A stretch of DNA of 64,000 bases from Vandiemenella viatica. Taxonomy: Eukaryota; Arthropoda; Insecta; Orthoptera; Morabidae. Positions 31,485 to 42,816 of the stretch are shown here, in pieces. How positions within the stretch are numbered: position 1 is the stretch's first letter; each line of letters opens with the position of its first letter. The stretch lies in contig JARYHS010006964.1 in the NCBI GenBank assembly GCA_031002005.1, positions 992,001 through 1,056,000 of the forward strand. The letters are read 5' to 3'. The translations under genes were made by a program, and so were the position numbers. Under the pieces are notes generated by a model that did no database searches, was not told the origin of the DNA, and saw only the letters and a list, made by a program, of their open reading frames with translations.

Positions 31485-32484
31485 NNNNNNNNNNNNNNNN
31501 NNNNNNNNNNNNNNNNNNNNNNNNNNNNNNNNNNNNNNNNNNNNNNNNNNNNNNNNNNNNNNNNNNNNNNNNNNNNNNNNNNNNNNNNNNNNNNNNNNNN
31601 NNNNNNNNNNNNNNNNNNNNNNNNNNNNNNNNNNNNNNNNNNNNNNNNNNNNNNNNNNNNNNNNNNNNNNNNNNNNNNNNNNNNNNNNNNNNNNNNNNNN
31701 NNNNNNNNNNNNNNNNNNNNNNNNNNNNNNNNNNNNNNNNNNNNNNNNNNNNNNNNNNNNNNNNNNNNNNNNNNNNNNNNNNNNNNNNNNNNNNNNNNNN
31801 NNNNNNNNNNNNNNNNNNNNNNNNNNNNNNNNNNNNNNNNNNNNNNNNNNNNNNNNNNNNNNNNNNNNNNNNNNNNNNNNNNNNNNNNNNNNNNNNNNNN
31901 NNNNNNNNNNNNNNNNNNNNNNNNNNNNNNNNNNNNNNNNNNNNNNNNNNNNNNNNNNNNNNNNNNNNNNNNNNNNNNNNNNNNNNNNNNNNNNNNNNNN
32001 NNNNNNNNNNNNNNNNNNNNNNNNNNNNNNNNNNNNNNNNNNNNNNNNNNNNNNNNNNNNNNNNNNNNNNNNNNNNNNNNNNNNNNNNNNNNNNNNNNNN
32101 NNNNNNNNNNNNNNNNNNNNNNNNNNNNNNNNNNNNNNNNNNNNNNNNNNNNNNNNNNNNNNNNNNNNNNNNNNNNNNNNNNNNNNNNNNNNNNNNNNNN
32201 NNNNNNNNNNNNNNNNNNNNNNNNNNNNNNNNNNNNNNNNNNNNNNNNNNNNNNNNNNNNNNNNNNNNNNNNNNNNNNNNNNNNNNNNNNNNNNNNNNNN
32301 NNNNNNNNNNNNNNNNNNNNNNNNNNNNNNNNNNNNNNNNNNNNNNNNNNNNNNNNNNNNNNNNNNNNNNNNNNNNNNNNNNNNNNNNNNNNNNNNNNNN
32401 NNNNNNNNNNNNNNNNNNNNNNNNNNNNNNNNNNNNNNNNNNNNNNNNNNNNNNNNNNNNNNNNNNNNNNNNNNNNNNNNNNNN
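31485..32484. other. Assembly gap (1000 N)
   Basis: Exactly 1000 N. The flanking contig ends overlap by more than 5 kb, so the gap size is not informative. Confidence 0.98.
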
Positions 32485-32526
32485 ATTGTCTCTGGAACAC
32501 TGAGGCCACCATGGAGGAAGGAAATA

Positions 32527-33831
32527 CGAGGTGCGGCTCGAAAAAAACGGGACTGGTTTTCTGTGAGATAAACCGTCCGAGCCTCAAGGTCAAACGCCAT
32601 ATTGCCGAGTCACCTGACATCCCCCCTTCACATTCCTGCCAGTTGGACGAGCTTAGCTTGCTCAGTCGAGTCTCAGCCTTCGTTCATGTTGGACCGTGTG
32701 TATGCCGCTCGTCGGAAAAATGGTAGGTGTCTTAATTGAGCAACGTGTCAACGTGAAAATTTAGTGAAGCTGGGTAAATCCGCAACAGAGATTTATTCTC
32801 TCTTACATAGGGAAGAATGTATGTCACGTACACGCGTTTTTGAATGGTGTAAGCTTTTCAAAGAAGGGAGAGAAGAGATTGAAGATGATCCGTGCCCAGG
32901 ACGGCCTTCAACCTCGAAGACGGATGAAAACATCGAGAAAATGGGCAAAGTAATCCGTCAAGATCGCCGATTGAGTATCCGTGCAGTTGCCGAGATTGTG
33001 GAAATTGACAAAGAATCGGTTCGGCAAATATTACATGAAAATTTTAATATGAGAAAAGTGTGTTCCAAAATGGTGCCAAGAATCCTCATGCCGGAACAAA
33101 AGGAGTGACGGATGGGAATCTGTTCTGACATGTTAAAAAACATTAAGGAAGATCCTGAACTGTTGGAAAGAGTTATTACGTGTGACGAATCATGGTTTTT
33201 TACCTATGACCCAGAAACTAAGCGACAATCAATGCACTGGAAGAGTCCGAATTCACCACGAAAGAAGAAAGCTCGAATGTCCAAATCAAAATTCAAGGCC
33301 ATGATGACTTTTTTTTTTTTTGACATCCATGGAATTCTGCATGTAAATTGGGTTCCTGAAGGTCAAACCGTGAATAAAGAATACTACCTTGGGGTTTTGG
33401 CCACCCTCCGTGAGCGAGTGCGAAGAAAGCGACCAGAGTTGTGGAAGAACAAGTCGTGGATTCTTCATCAGGACAACGCCCCAGCCCACACTGCACTGGT
33501 GGTTAAGATATTTTTGGCCAAGCATGGGATCCCTGTGTTGGATCATCCACCCTACGCACCAGACCTAGCTCCATGTGATTGTTTTATGTTCCCAAAAGTA
33601 AAGGAAGTGTTGATGGGGATCAGATTCGAGACTGTGGAAGCTGTGAAGCAAAAATCGGCGGAGACTATGAACATGCTAACAGAAAGGTACTTTGAACAAT
33701 GGAAAATTCAAATGGAAAAGTGTAGGGATAGTGGGGGGGGAGTATATTGAAGGTGATAAGGTAAAAGTTGTAAAGGAAACAAAATAAAAAGAGTTACATT
33801 AAAAATCCCGTCTTTTTCTAGCCTCACCTCG
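32527..33831 (+). mobile_element. mariner element, haplotype 2 copy
   Basis: TA-flanked (32525-32526 and 33832-33833), 1305 bp, no hairpin insertion. It is collinear with 26262-27854 and shows the pre-insertion state of the site at 33298-33310. Confidence 0.9.
32764..33750 (+). pseudogene. mariner transposase, haplotype 2, near-intact
   Basis: Two in-frame pieces (32764-33108 and 33112-33750) separated by one TGA stop at 33106-33108. The N-terminal HTH region is present with a 12 bp deletion (SLLHREEC where haplotype 1 reads SLLQQVYREKC). The catalytic Asp residues lie in ITCDESWFF, HQDNAPAHT and APDLAPCD, so the D,D34D triad is retained and the W lost in haplotype 1 is kept. A T run encodes FFFF before DIHGILHVNWVPEGQ. 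The tail is shortened (MLTERYFEQWK) and frameshifted just before the usual end. Inactive as it stands, but less damaged than the other allele. Confidence 0.88.
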
Positions 33832-34384
33832 TATATGGAGACGACACAAGAAACCTTCACCACGCATTGAAGTTCAAACGGCCAGAGGAAGAGGGGGAGC
33901 TAGGCCGAACCCATACAGACACGGGGTATATGTAGAAAAACCTCAAGGGGACTCTAGGATAAACTTAACGCCGCAATCTAGTGATGGATTATTATGTAAC
34001 TCGAAGAGACAAATAAAAAATGAAAAATACTATTTTTGATATCATGCTTAGTTTAGAGATATTCTGTCTCAAACCTGAAATGTTTTTGGTTGAAAATCAG
34101 AAGGAAAAAATTGGTTAAAGTCAAATTAGATGACGGATTCTTATTTAAAAAGACGAGACAAATAAAATCTAAAGAATAAAAATTTTCCATATCTGGCCTA
34201 GTTCTCGAGATATATTGTATCAAAAGTGAGGTGTCTTGAGTTGAAATGCAGAAGAAAAATTTCGCAAAAGTCAAATTTAATGATCGATTCTTATGTAACA
34301 CGACGAGACAATATCGAAAATAAAGAATCAAATTTTTCGATATCTTTCCTAGTTTTCGGGAAATACTGGGATTGTGTTGATATG

Positions 34385-34509
34385 AATTCTTTTTTCCCTC
34401 GTACCATTAGGGATTGGAATGCACAGCAAAGAGATTAGCTTTGGTGCTGAGCACCCTCTGCCACCCACAATTTTGTGAATTGCAGAGTATATATGCAGAT
34501 GTAGATGTA
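34385..34509 (+). mobile_element. LINE 3'-tail insertion, haplotype 2 copy
   Basis: Allelic to 28409-28533: RDWNA codons, 3' UTR and the GATGTAGATGTAG tail, between GATATG repeats. Confidence 0.7.
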
Positions 34510-34886
34510 GATATGCGGCCTGGACTAAAACTTAATTCTGCCAAAGCCACAATGAATTACATGGGGGACATGCAGAATGGATATTTCAGTTTTTTTACTA
34601 CCACTTGTGGTTAGGTTGAAATGCGGCCTAGACCAAAATAAAAATAGTCATCTTATTACCACATAAAGTAAGCTTAATTGGGAATAGTTGGAATGGAAGT
34701 AGTTTCCATCGCGATACACGTTTTGTCACTAACTTGGTTCTCATGAAATTACTAACAGTAATAGAAAAATTCTTTGTCCCTTATGGAACAACAAAACCAT
34801 TCTGGAACGGACTGCATTTAGACCTAACCACAATCTCCATTAAATTGCCGCTACAGAATCAAACTATGTAGACATACCCACACACG

Positions 34887-37555
34887 CAGAGATGTGACTT
34901 ATCTAGATAAAATATCTGAAATACAGATACAAGATACAAAATACGCATTTTTATCTTGTATCTGAGATACTTTTCTTAATCTTTATCTTGTATCTTGTAT
35001 TTAGATACTTTTTCTTTGTATCTTTGTATCTTGAAAATACTAAATACTATTTCCGCATTTTTACGTTACGGCATCATAAAAACAACGGAATACATTCGTA
35101 AAATTCATTAACATATATCAAAAGACAAGGTTTCAGGGTCTAGTTATCTTTGCCTTCCTTCATACCTGTGAACTGTGAAAACCATAAATGAACCATGAAA
35201 CGAACACCTGGCTATCTATTGTATGTTGTCTTTGGTCCGCGCCATATTTTACCGTGCCAAATCGTGTATGGTATATCGAAATCGAATTTTTAGTGAATCA
35301 TAATTGAGGACAACGGCATCGAAATGTAAGTAAATAAATAAACGAATCATTTTAATTTTATTTACGTAGGTATATATCGGATTAGATTTCACTTGACAGC
35401 GACTACGTGATCGTTGGTTGCGTGTGTGAAGGTTGCTCACGCAACTCCGAGTATTTATATTATTACCTATGTTTTATAAACTATTTTTTTTTAAATCTAT
35501 AAATTTTAAACTAAATTCTAAGGATTATTGTTAGCGAGAAGAAGTATTTATATTTACCTGTAAAAATAAGTTTCAAATTCGTGCCATTGTTGTAAGCTTT
35601 TATTAAAAATTCTAGTGTAGGGTAACATTGTGGTATAAGTTATTTAACAATTCTAATTTCTTAAATATGGCATGTAATTGAATCTGTTGCCTGAGTTCCT
35701 ATTGTTTAGGTTGCTTAATTACCAAATTTAGTACGTTGTGTTCTGTTTAGAATATAACAACTTGGAAGTAATAAACAGTAGTATAAAACCTGGTGCTAAT
35801 TAGTGATGAATACAATGAATGGAAAGAAAAAATTAAGATGACTCTGAGGACTGTGGAGTTTGTGTGTACCACAGCAGATATATGGTCTTCTTCTAAAAGA
35901 AGCTATTTGGGCGATTACAGTCCATTGGATTGAAAGCGAGACTCTTGAGAGGAAAAGTGCCGCCATTGCATGCAGAAGATTCAAGGGGTCTCACACATAT
36001 GATAAAGTTGCCGAAATGATAGCTGATATACACTCAGAGTTTGATTTAAAACTATCCAAAATTGTTAAAACGGTAACAGATAATGGATCAAATATGGTAA
36101 AGGCCTTCGAAGTATTTGGAAAATCAGATTCAGATATTTCAGCCACAAATCCTGAAAACATTTCGCATAAAGAATATCTTGAAACTAAACCACAAGATAA
36201 AGATGAGATCTGCTAACACAACCATTTCCAGATTCTTCTACAGAACCGGAAAGTGATAACTGTCTGCTACCAGGACATGAAAGATGCGCTACGCACACTT
36301 TGCATTTGGTCGCCAGTACAGATTTTGAACAAGCAAGACTGAAAAACAATTTTTATAAAAAAAGTGCATGATGCAGCTTTAGCGAAGTGTCAGGCACTCT
36401 GGAATTTATGTTCTAGATCACCAAAGGCATGTGAAACATATTTGGAATTGACGGGGAAATCACCAACTTCTCCATGCGCAACCCGATGGAACTCTTATTA
36501 TAATTCCATAAAAGACCTTTTATCAGTGCAGGAGCGTCTCAATGAAACCATGAAAAGCCTTAAATTATCAGCTTTTAAGGACTATGAACTTCAATTTTTA
36601 TGGGAATATGTAAATTGTTCAAAACCTATAGCAGAAGCTATTCAAAGTCTGCAAGGTGATAAAGATACCTACTATGGTTGTCTACTACCCGAACTAATGA
36701 GAATCCGGCATATGGTTAAATGCCTTAAAATGGAAAATCTAAGATATTGTGGCACTTTGTTAGATGTTATTGAAGAAAATCTAAATAAACGTTTCAAAAA
36801 GTTTTTGCAATTTGAGCCTGCAGCAAATGATGCAATATTAGCTTCAATGTCCCATCTGTTTTTTTAAAATGAAGTAGGTGCCAAAAATGTTTAAAGAGCA
36901 TGTAAAAGAGGTTATCCTGATTGAAACACGGAAAATTAATCGATCTGAAAATAAAAAATCAGACGGTTCAAAGAGTAGTGGAGAGGATATAAGAAAGAAG
37001 ACAAAAGACGAATCTTAATACATGTTTTTTGATGACTCTGATTCCTCTGTTGGTAGTGCCACTAGTGGCGACAGTACAGAATCTACTGGCAGCACCGCTG
37101 ACTTAGAAACACTTCAATACCTTAATATTAAGGACATCTGCCTAAAAAGTTTAAATACTTATCCAACAATCAAGAAAATATTTTTAAAATATAACACTTG
37201 TTTGCCAAGTTCCGCCCCTGTGGAACGACTCTTCTCTTTCGGGGAGATAATAATGAGACCCCACCGAAGAAAAATGAGTGATGAGATGTTTGAAAAACTT
37301 ATTATACATAAGTCTCATTTAAAACCTTAAGCAACAGTTGTAAATTGTAGTAAAATATGTTTCTAAATAAAAATAATACATTTTGTAAAAAAGTATTTTA
37401 TCTTAAAAAAGTATCTGGAAAATATGTATTTTGTATCTTGTATTTCAAATACCTTTTCCAAAAGTATCTTGTATCTGATATCTAAGATACATTATTTAAA
37501 TGTATCTTGTATCTTGTATTCAAATGCTTTTTTCGAGGTATCTTGCACATCTCTG
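34887..37555 (+). mobile_element. hAT element present in one haplotype only
   Basis: 2669 bp with inverted ends CAGAGATGTG/CACATCTCTG and an exact 8 bp target duplication CACACACG (34879-34886 and 37556-37563). The left haplotype has the empty site once (within CCCACACACGCG near 28900). Both subterminal regions (about 34940-35040 and 37390-37550) are packed with GTATCTTGTATCT-type repeats in opposite orientation, as expected for transposase binding sites. It encodes a damaged transposase. A candidate 5' exon ends at a GTAAGT near 35327. Confidence 0.92.
35845..37330 (+). pseudogene. hAT transposase, frameshifted
   Basis: The reading begins VCTTADIWSSSKRSYLG, carrying the first catalytic Asp, shifts frame near 35910 and continues ITVHWIESETLERKSAA with CRRFKGSHTYDKVAEMI and VTDNGSNMVKAF (second Asp). 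After a stop near 36216 it resumes in a region with ATHTLHLVAS, ALAKCQALWNLCSRS and CATRWNSYYNSIKDLL (36364-36867). It ends with the hAT dimerisation domain [20 protein letters not shown] (37022-37330), whose Glu completes the DDE triad. I find no BED zinc finger upstream. At least three frame breaks make it inactive, yet the termini are intact, so it could be moved in trans. Confidence 0.88.
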
Positions 37556-37952
37556 CACACACGCGTATTTGAATCGCAAACTGTGTTAGCGGTAACAACA
37601 TCGTTTGCTTCATCAAGATTCCTAGATTGCTTAGCATAATTTAACACATTTAATTTCATCATACACTGTCCGTATAAACTGCAACGGGATGAAAGAAAAC
37701 TGCAATACTAAATTCACTGAATCACGATGTAAAACACACCCCTTTAAATCTCATTTTCAACACTCGTTAAAAAGAAATGCTAGTCTATTATGTGCAAAAT
37801 AGCAAGGTATGCTGATTTTCTACACTACACCAACAAAAATTTGAGAACAAAGTCATCCCATTGAGGGCTATGACTAAATACTTATAGACAGGCACCTGAA
37901 GTTTGCAATTCATACCGCCCACTTCAACAACGATAATTAGAATTCAACTTAC

Positions 37953-38022
37953 TTATGAAATGATATTCAGGTTCTTTCCTCTCTTGCCTATTTGTGCAAC
38001 CGTATGCAACACAACATGGCAT
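37953..38022 (-). pseudogene. THAP first exon, haplotype 2, 1-bp deletion
   Basis: Allelic to 29298-29368. MPCCVAYGCTNRQ is retained with P changed to A, but one C is missing after GAACCT, so PGISFH is lost and the frame reads EYHFIS. The donor GTAAGT (37947-37952) is unchanged. The two haplotypes thus differ in whether this exon is open. Confidence 0.65.
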
Positions 38023-38239
38023 TATAAAACACTCATACACACTACAAAATGAAATAATTACAGCATCTAACACAATGTTAACATCGCATTTGTTGGGGAT
38101 CGCAATATCGCCGCTGCCGCCACTGCGCATGCGCGAGAGTTTAGAGCCTGCTTCACAGATTTAACGTCACTTCTCCTCCATATATTTCCTTCCTCCATGG
38201 AGGCCAATTTTGATTGCCTCGCACACCGCTGGGTAAAAC

Positions 38240-39437
38240 CATGGAGGAAGGAAATATATGGAGGAGAAATGACGTTAAATCTGTGACGCTGCCTCTAACT
38301 CTCGGCTGATAATGCACATGCGTGGTGGCGGCAGCGGCCATATTGCAAATCTATACAAATGCAAAGTTCACATTGTGTTTGATGCTGTGATTATTTCATT
38401 TTCTAATGTGTCTAAGTATTTTATAATGCCATCTTGTACCATCTAAGAATCTTGATGCAGCAAACGATGTTGTTACCCCAAATGCAGTTTGCGATTAAAA
38501 ACGAGTGTGTGGATGTGTCTACATATTTTGATTCTGTAGCGGCAATTTAGTGGTGATTGAGGTTAGGTCTACTTGCAGTCTGTACCAGAATGGTTTGGTT
38601 GTTGCATATATAAGGAACAAAGAATTTTTCTATTATTGTTAGTAATTTCATGGGAACCATGTTAGTGACAAAACGTGTATCGCGAAGTAAACTCCTTCTA
38701 GCTATTCCCAATTAAGCTTACGATGTATGGTAACAAGATAACTATTTTTATTCTGGTCTAGGCCGCATTTCAACCTAACCACAAGTGGTAGTAATAAAAC
38801 TGAAATATCCATTCTGCATGGCTTTGGCAGAATTAATTTTTGGTCCAGGCCGCATATCAACCCAACCCCTTCAATTTGGAGACAGTATATCCCGAAAACT
38901 AAGCAAGATATCAAAAATTTTATTCTTTATTTTCGATTTGTCTCGTTGTGTTACATAAGAAACGATCATCAAATTTGACTTTTGCGAAATCTTTCTTCTG
39001 CATTTCAACTCAAGATACCTCACTTTTGATACAGTGTATCTCGAGAACTAGGCGAGATATCGAAAATTTTTATTGTTTATTTTTTATTTGTCTTGTCTTT
39101 TTAAATGACAATCCATCATCAAATTTCACTTTGACCAATTTGTTGTTCTGAATTTCAACCAAATACATTTCACATTTGAGACAGAATACTCAGAAACTAA
39201 GCAGGATATCAAAAAATTTTATTCATCATTTTTTATTTGTGTCATCGAGTTACATAATAATCCATCACCAGATTGCGGTGTTACGTTTATCCTAGAGTGC
39301 CCTTGAGGATTTTGTACATATACCCCGTGTCTGTATGGGTACGGCCTAGCCCCCACCTCCCCTCCGGCCTGCTGTCACTTCAATGCGTGGTGAAGGTCTC
39401 TTGCGTCGATCGTCTCCATAGATTTCTTTCCTCCATG
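38240..39437 (+). mobile_element. P-like MITE, haplotype 2 copy
   Basis: Allelic to 29586-30781, 1198 bp, with the same termini and the same GGTAAAAC duplication (38232-38239 and 39438-39445). Confidence 0.7.
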
Positions 39438-39546
39438 GGTAAAACAGGGTGCATCGAGCAGTCAAATCTGCAGTATTCAGTGAGGAATTCATTTAAGGCC
39501 GCTTCACTCACTTCATCTGACTTGTACCTCTTGTACCAAGGACCTA

Positions 39547-39790
39547 GCGTGGTGTCTGAAGGTTAACGCTTTGGTCTCGCATTCGGGAGGACGCCGGTTC
39601 GAATCCCCGTACAGGCATTCAGATTTGAGTTTTCCATGATTTGCCCAGATCACTCCAGGCGAATGGCGGAATGCCTTCCTTCAAAAGGCCATGGCCGATT
39701 CCTTCCCGTTCCTTGTCCCCAGTATTTTTCCCGCCACTAATGACCTCGACGTGGACGAGGCTTAAAACCATAAGTAAAAAAAAAAAAAAA
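39547..39790 (+). mobile_element. tRNA-derived SINE, haplotype 2 copy
   Basis: Allelic to 30888-31150 with a shorter A tail (15 against about 36) and a few indels. The B box GGTTCGAATCC is at 39596-39606. Confidence 0.85.
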
Positions 39791-39999
39791 TACGACGTGG
39801 TAGGTTTGGTAATAAAACATCCGTAAACATTGTGTATATTTTCTGCCATTGCTAAAAATAAGGATTTGTCCTATTTTCTTATATTTTCTGGGTGTAGCTG
39901 AAGAAAACTAAAATGATTTTTTGTGTGTAGAAAAAATCGCATTCACAAAGAAGCAATGATGGAGTGTAAATATGGGATGAGGACTAGATATTCTGAAGA

Positions 40000-41748
40000 T
40001 TTCTTCTGTATTTGCAGAGGGTTGATTTGATCAGTAGGTCTGTCTTGTCACTATTTGAGGACCTTTAAAAATCAAGATTCAGTTCTTCGCAAATATTTCG
40101 AGCTTTCTCAAAAATAACAGCGAACTCCATCGTGGCATTATAACGGTGATAAGTTGTATATGTGATCGATGTTTTGCTTTTATATTCATATTTACTTGTT
40201 GTAATTAGTTGCACGCGAACTCAAGTTTGGTGGAATAGGCAGCAATCAGTAACAATGTCACAATGTATGTCTGAGTTGTCGCACTAATGTGGAGCTGATA
40301 TGCTTTGGTTTTCGTTATCGATTTTGGTACTTGTGCGAAAGCTCTTCTAAACTCGTACGTAGTAACAAATTTGTAGAACAATTTCTTACACTCTTGTAAT
40401 TTTCTGTTCACAGAAGGGAGGTATATTTGGAATTTTATGTCGCCGCAGTGTACTCTCTATAAACAAATTAAGATGTCCTTAATCTTTCAGGTCATTGATG
40501 ACAAGATTCAATGTTTGGCTTGCACAGTGGAAAAATAGGGCTCTAGAATATTTAATTTTCTGAACACCACCTACATGACTAGCCATTACAAGCACAGCCG
40601 ACGTAGCTTCGATCAACAATTTTGTTAGCATCAAAATTACTACCTTCTAGAATGTGAATAATAGTTTCAGAAATGGTTTTCGGGTTCAACTCTTGTAGCG
40701 TCATATATCCCAGGAAATCTTCAAGAATTATTAGGTATTTACTATCAATACCACAACGTAGATAGCGAGCACCAATTTATTATTTCTCTGTACCACGAAT
40801 ATCTGCAATCTCATCGGCTAATACCGAAAAAGCCGAAGCATGCTTCACCTCCTCCAGAACATCACAAAAAATCTGTATCACTTTATTCTCAATCTGGTAT
40901 GATATGTACAAAGCGTGTTTTTGTTTCAGACTCTTAATGATATTTTTAAAACCTAATCCCCAGAGCCAATTCTAAAAAATGGCACATCTGTGAAAACATA
41001 ACCCCCTATCTACTTTCCCGCGAAGTTGAACGTCATGCTGTCTGCAAAATAAAATTGATGATACAACTGATTCGAAGTTTCACACGAGTTTTCTTCAATT
41101 GCCTTGTGACATGCCGTATTCAAAGATTCATGAACAGTTAGTAATCCCTGTATCCATGATCTTTAATTTTTGATGAAGGCTTCGCGTCACAATGCCACTT
41201 ACTTGTTGCATGAGACTGTGCAGCTTCGTAAAACTTTTGATGTTTAAGACAAGGAGAAGCTATAAACTATCTTTGTAGACGGAGCTGCTTTGGAGGTCGA
41301 AACAAATCTCATATTCGACGTACATGTCCTATTGCTATAGCTGAGTAGACCAACCAGTGGTAGATTGTAAGCCATTCAAGATTGAAACGTTCTTTTAGCT
41401 TTAAGGTTTACATCATCTTTAAAATTGTACGTTTTACTAGGATTCCAAGATAACTCAGTAATTTCAAACGTGGATCGACATTAATTTGGTATCAAAATTT
41501 AAACACATGCCAATATTCAATGGTGAATTAGCGGTGTGTCTGTTTTTAGAATCGATTGATACATGTTGTTGAAGGTATTTGCTGGTGAAACTGGTGCCTA
41601 TGAACAAAAAAGAGATTTTAGTTAAATAAAAAAAAACGATTTCAAGATTAAGAAATCTACTACGGAAGAAAACGGGCCGAAGAATAATTAATAAAAAATA
41701 AACGAACGAACGACCTACTTGACCTACCGAAACTGCTCCCCGCGACAT
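40000..41748 (-). pseudogene. DUF4371/hAT-type transposase-derived gene remnant
   Basis: On the minus strand the text fits the TTF-zinc-finger/DUF4371/hAT family (the group of ZMYM1-like proteins): a possible first exon MSRGAVS (41748-41728) ending at the donor GTAGGT, an intron with acceptor CATAG at about 41598, then APVSPANTFNNMYQSILKTD, LKHQKFYEAAQSHATSKWH, ENKVIQIFCDVLEEVKHASA followed by FSVLADEIADIRGTE, and YQLHISATTQTYIVTLLLIA near the end. The LADE-type Asp of the RNase H-like core is retained. Frameshifts and stops are frequent, and no C-terminal dimerisation domain is seen. It may be an old element or a domesticated gene that has died. Its 3' part is repeated at the end of the left haplotype (to 31484). 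Confidence 0.65.
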
Positions 41749-41759
41749 CGTTGTAAGTA

Positions 41760-42529
41760 TTGATATTCCATGACCATTCTCATTTTTATTTTTTTTCTCT
41801 CTAGAATCCTTTCAACCATTCAAAGGTTGTTAAAAGGACAATCATCCAAACAAACATACTTTCACATTTATAATATAGAAACTATAATCAGATAATAGGA
41901 TAGATGGCGTGGCCTGGGAGAGCCTATATCCAGCAATGTGTGATTATGGGCTTATGGATAATGGTGAACGTATGTAAATTCTAATAAGTGTAATTTAAAC
42001 ATAATTTTCAGTCTTTAATTTTTAATATTAAATGTGGTACAAACACGAACATAACACAATGAATTGAGTGTAGTAGTATGAAGTCTATCATCAACATCAG
42101 ACTGATAACATTAGCCTTGCATTTTTTGTTTAAAAAAAGTCTTACATCTTTCATAATTTGAACAAAGGCCCACATGTACGATCACTCGTCTTGTGGCGTA
42201 GTCGGCTGTAGCTAACGGCTAATTAACTACTTGCTTGTTAATTTACTAATTGTTTACAAATCGTGAGGAGGGTGAATCCCCTGCCACCCCGATCACAAGA
42301 CACTTGAGACACCCAGCAAAGATGCGTTCCAGAGACGCAAATTAAAATCAGCGGGAATTTGACAATTAATTTAATTGACATGTAGATAATTCCTCCCTAT
42401 AATTTTAAGGCTGTATTCTATTTAACGACACTCCTAACATACTTACAGTGTGAAAAAAAAAACTCAATGTTGATACAATAATCATGGGAATTTTGGTAGA
42501 AAATAATTCAGTGGATCCTACGTCACGGT
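41760..42529. other. No gene seen
   Basis: AT-rich sequence between the DUF4371 remnant and the R1 element. A short phrase at 41905-41945 (GATGGCGTGGCCTGGGAG) resembles the 3' end text of some LINEs but is too short to assign. The part near 42270-42400 could be 5' sequence of the R1 element. Confidence 0.4.
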
Positions 42530-42816
42530 ATGCGAATATAGAAGAATAAATTGGAACAGGAGAACCTGCTGGCAATGGCACTCAGGCACATAACACGTTT
42601 GCTGCACCAGTCGATAATCTTTCCGCAGCTGGAAGCAGCAGACAAAATTCAGCTTAAAGCTAACAACCTGTCTGCAGAACCGTCCCAGCTGTCAACCCTA
42701 GTTAAAAAGATATTTGATCCGGACGAGATGTATAAATAATTTTTTATGACTCATGGAAGGATTAGGTTTGATCCCCAGCTTAAGTGGTCGAAGTGCAATG
42801 TATGTAATAGACCTAA

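Larger units (their letters stand above)
32510..38199 (-). mobile_element. P-like element with THAP exon, haplotype 2 copy
   Basis: Same element as 26245-29545, with the same GAGGCCAC/GAGGCCAA flanks (right flank 38200-38207). It is enlarged by mariner (32527-33831), the LINE tail (34385-34509) and the hAT element (34887-37555), so three later insertions are stacked in it. Confidence 0.65.
32485..40125 (+). repeat. Right copy of gap-flanking duplication 2 (haplotype 2)
   Basis: Starts at the gap with the sequence found at 26220 and stays collinear with the left copy until 40125, where the left copy ends at the gap. It is longer because of the 2669 bp hAT element at 34887-37555 plus one copy of its target site. 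Small indels elsewhere include one that breaks the THAP exon. Confidence 0.85.

Noticed and set aside
41905..41945. Possible LINE 3' end (GATGGCGTGGCCTGGGAG)
   Set aside because: Too short and without a tail or target duplication to support an element call.
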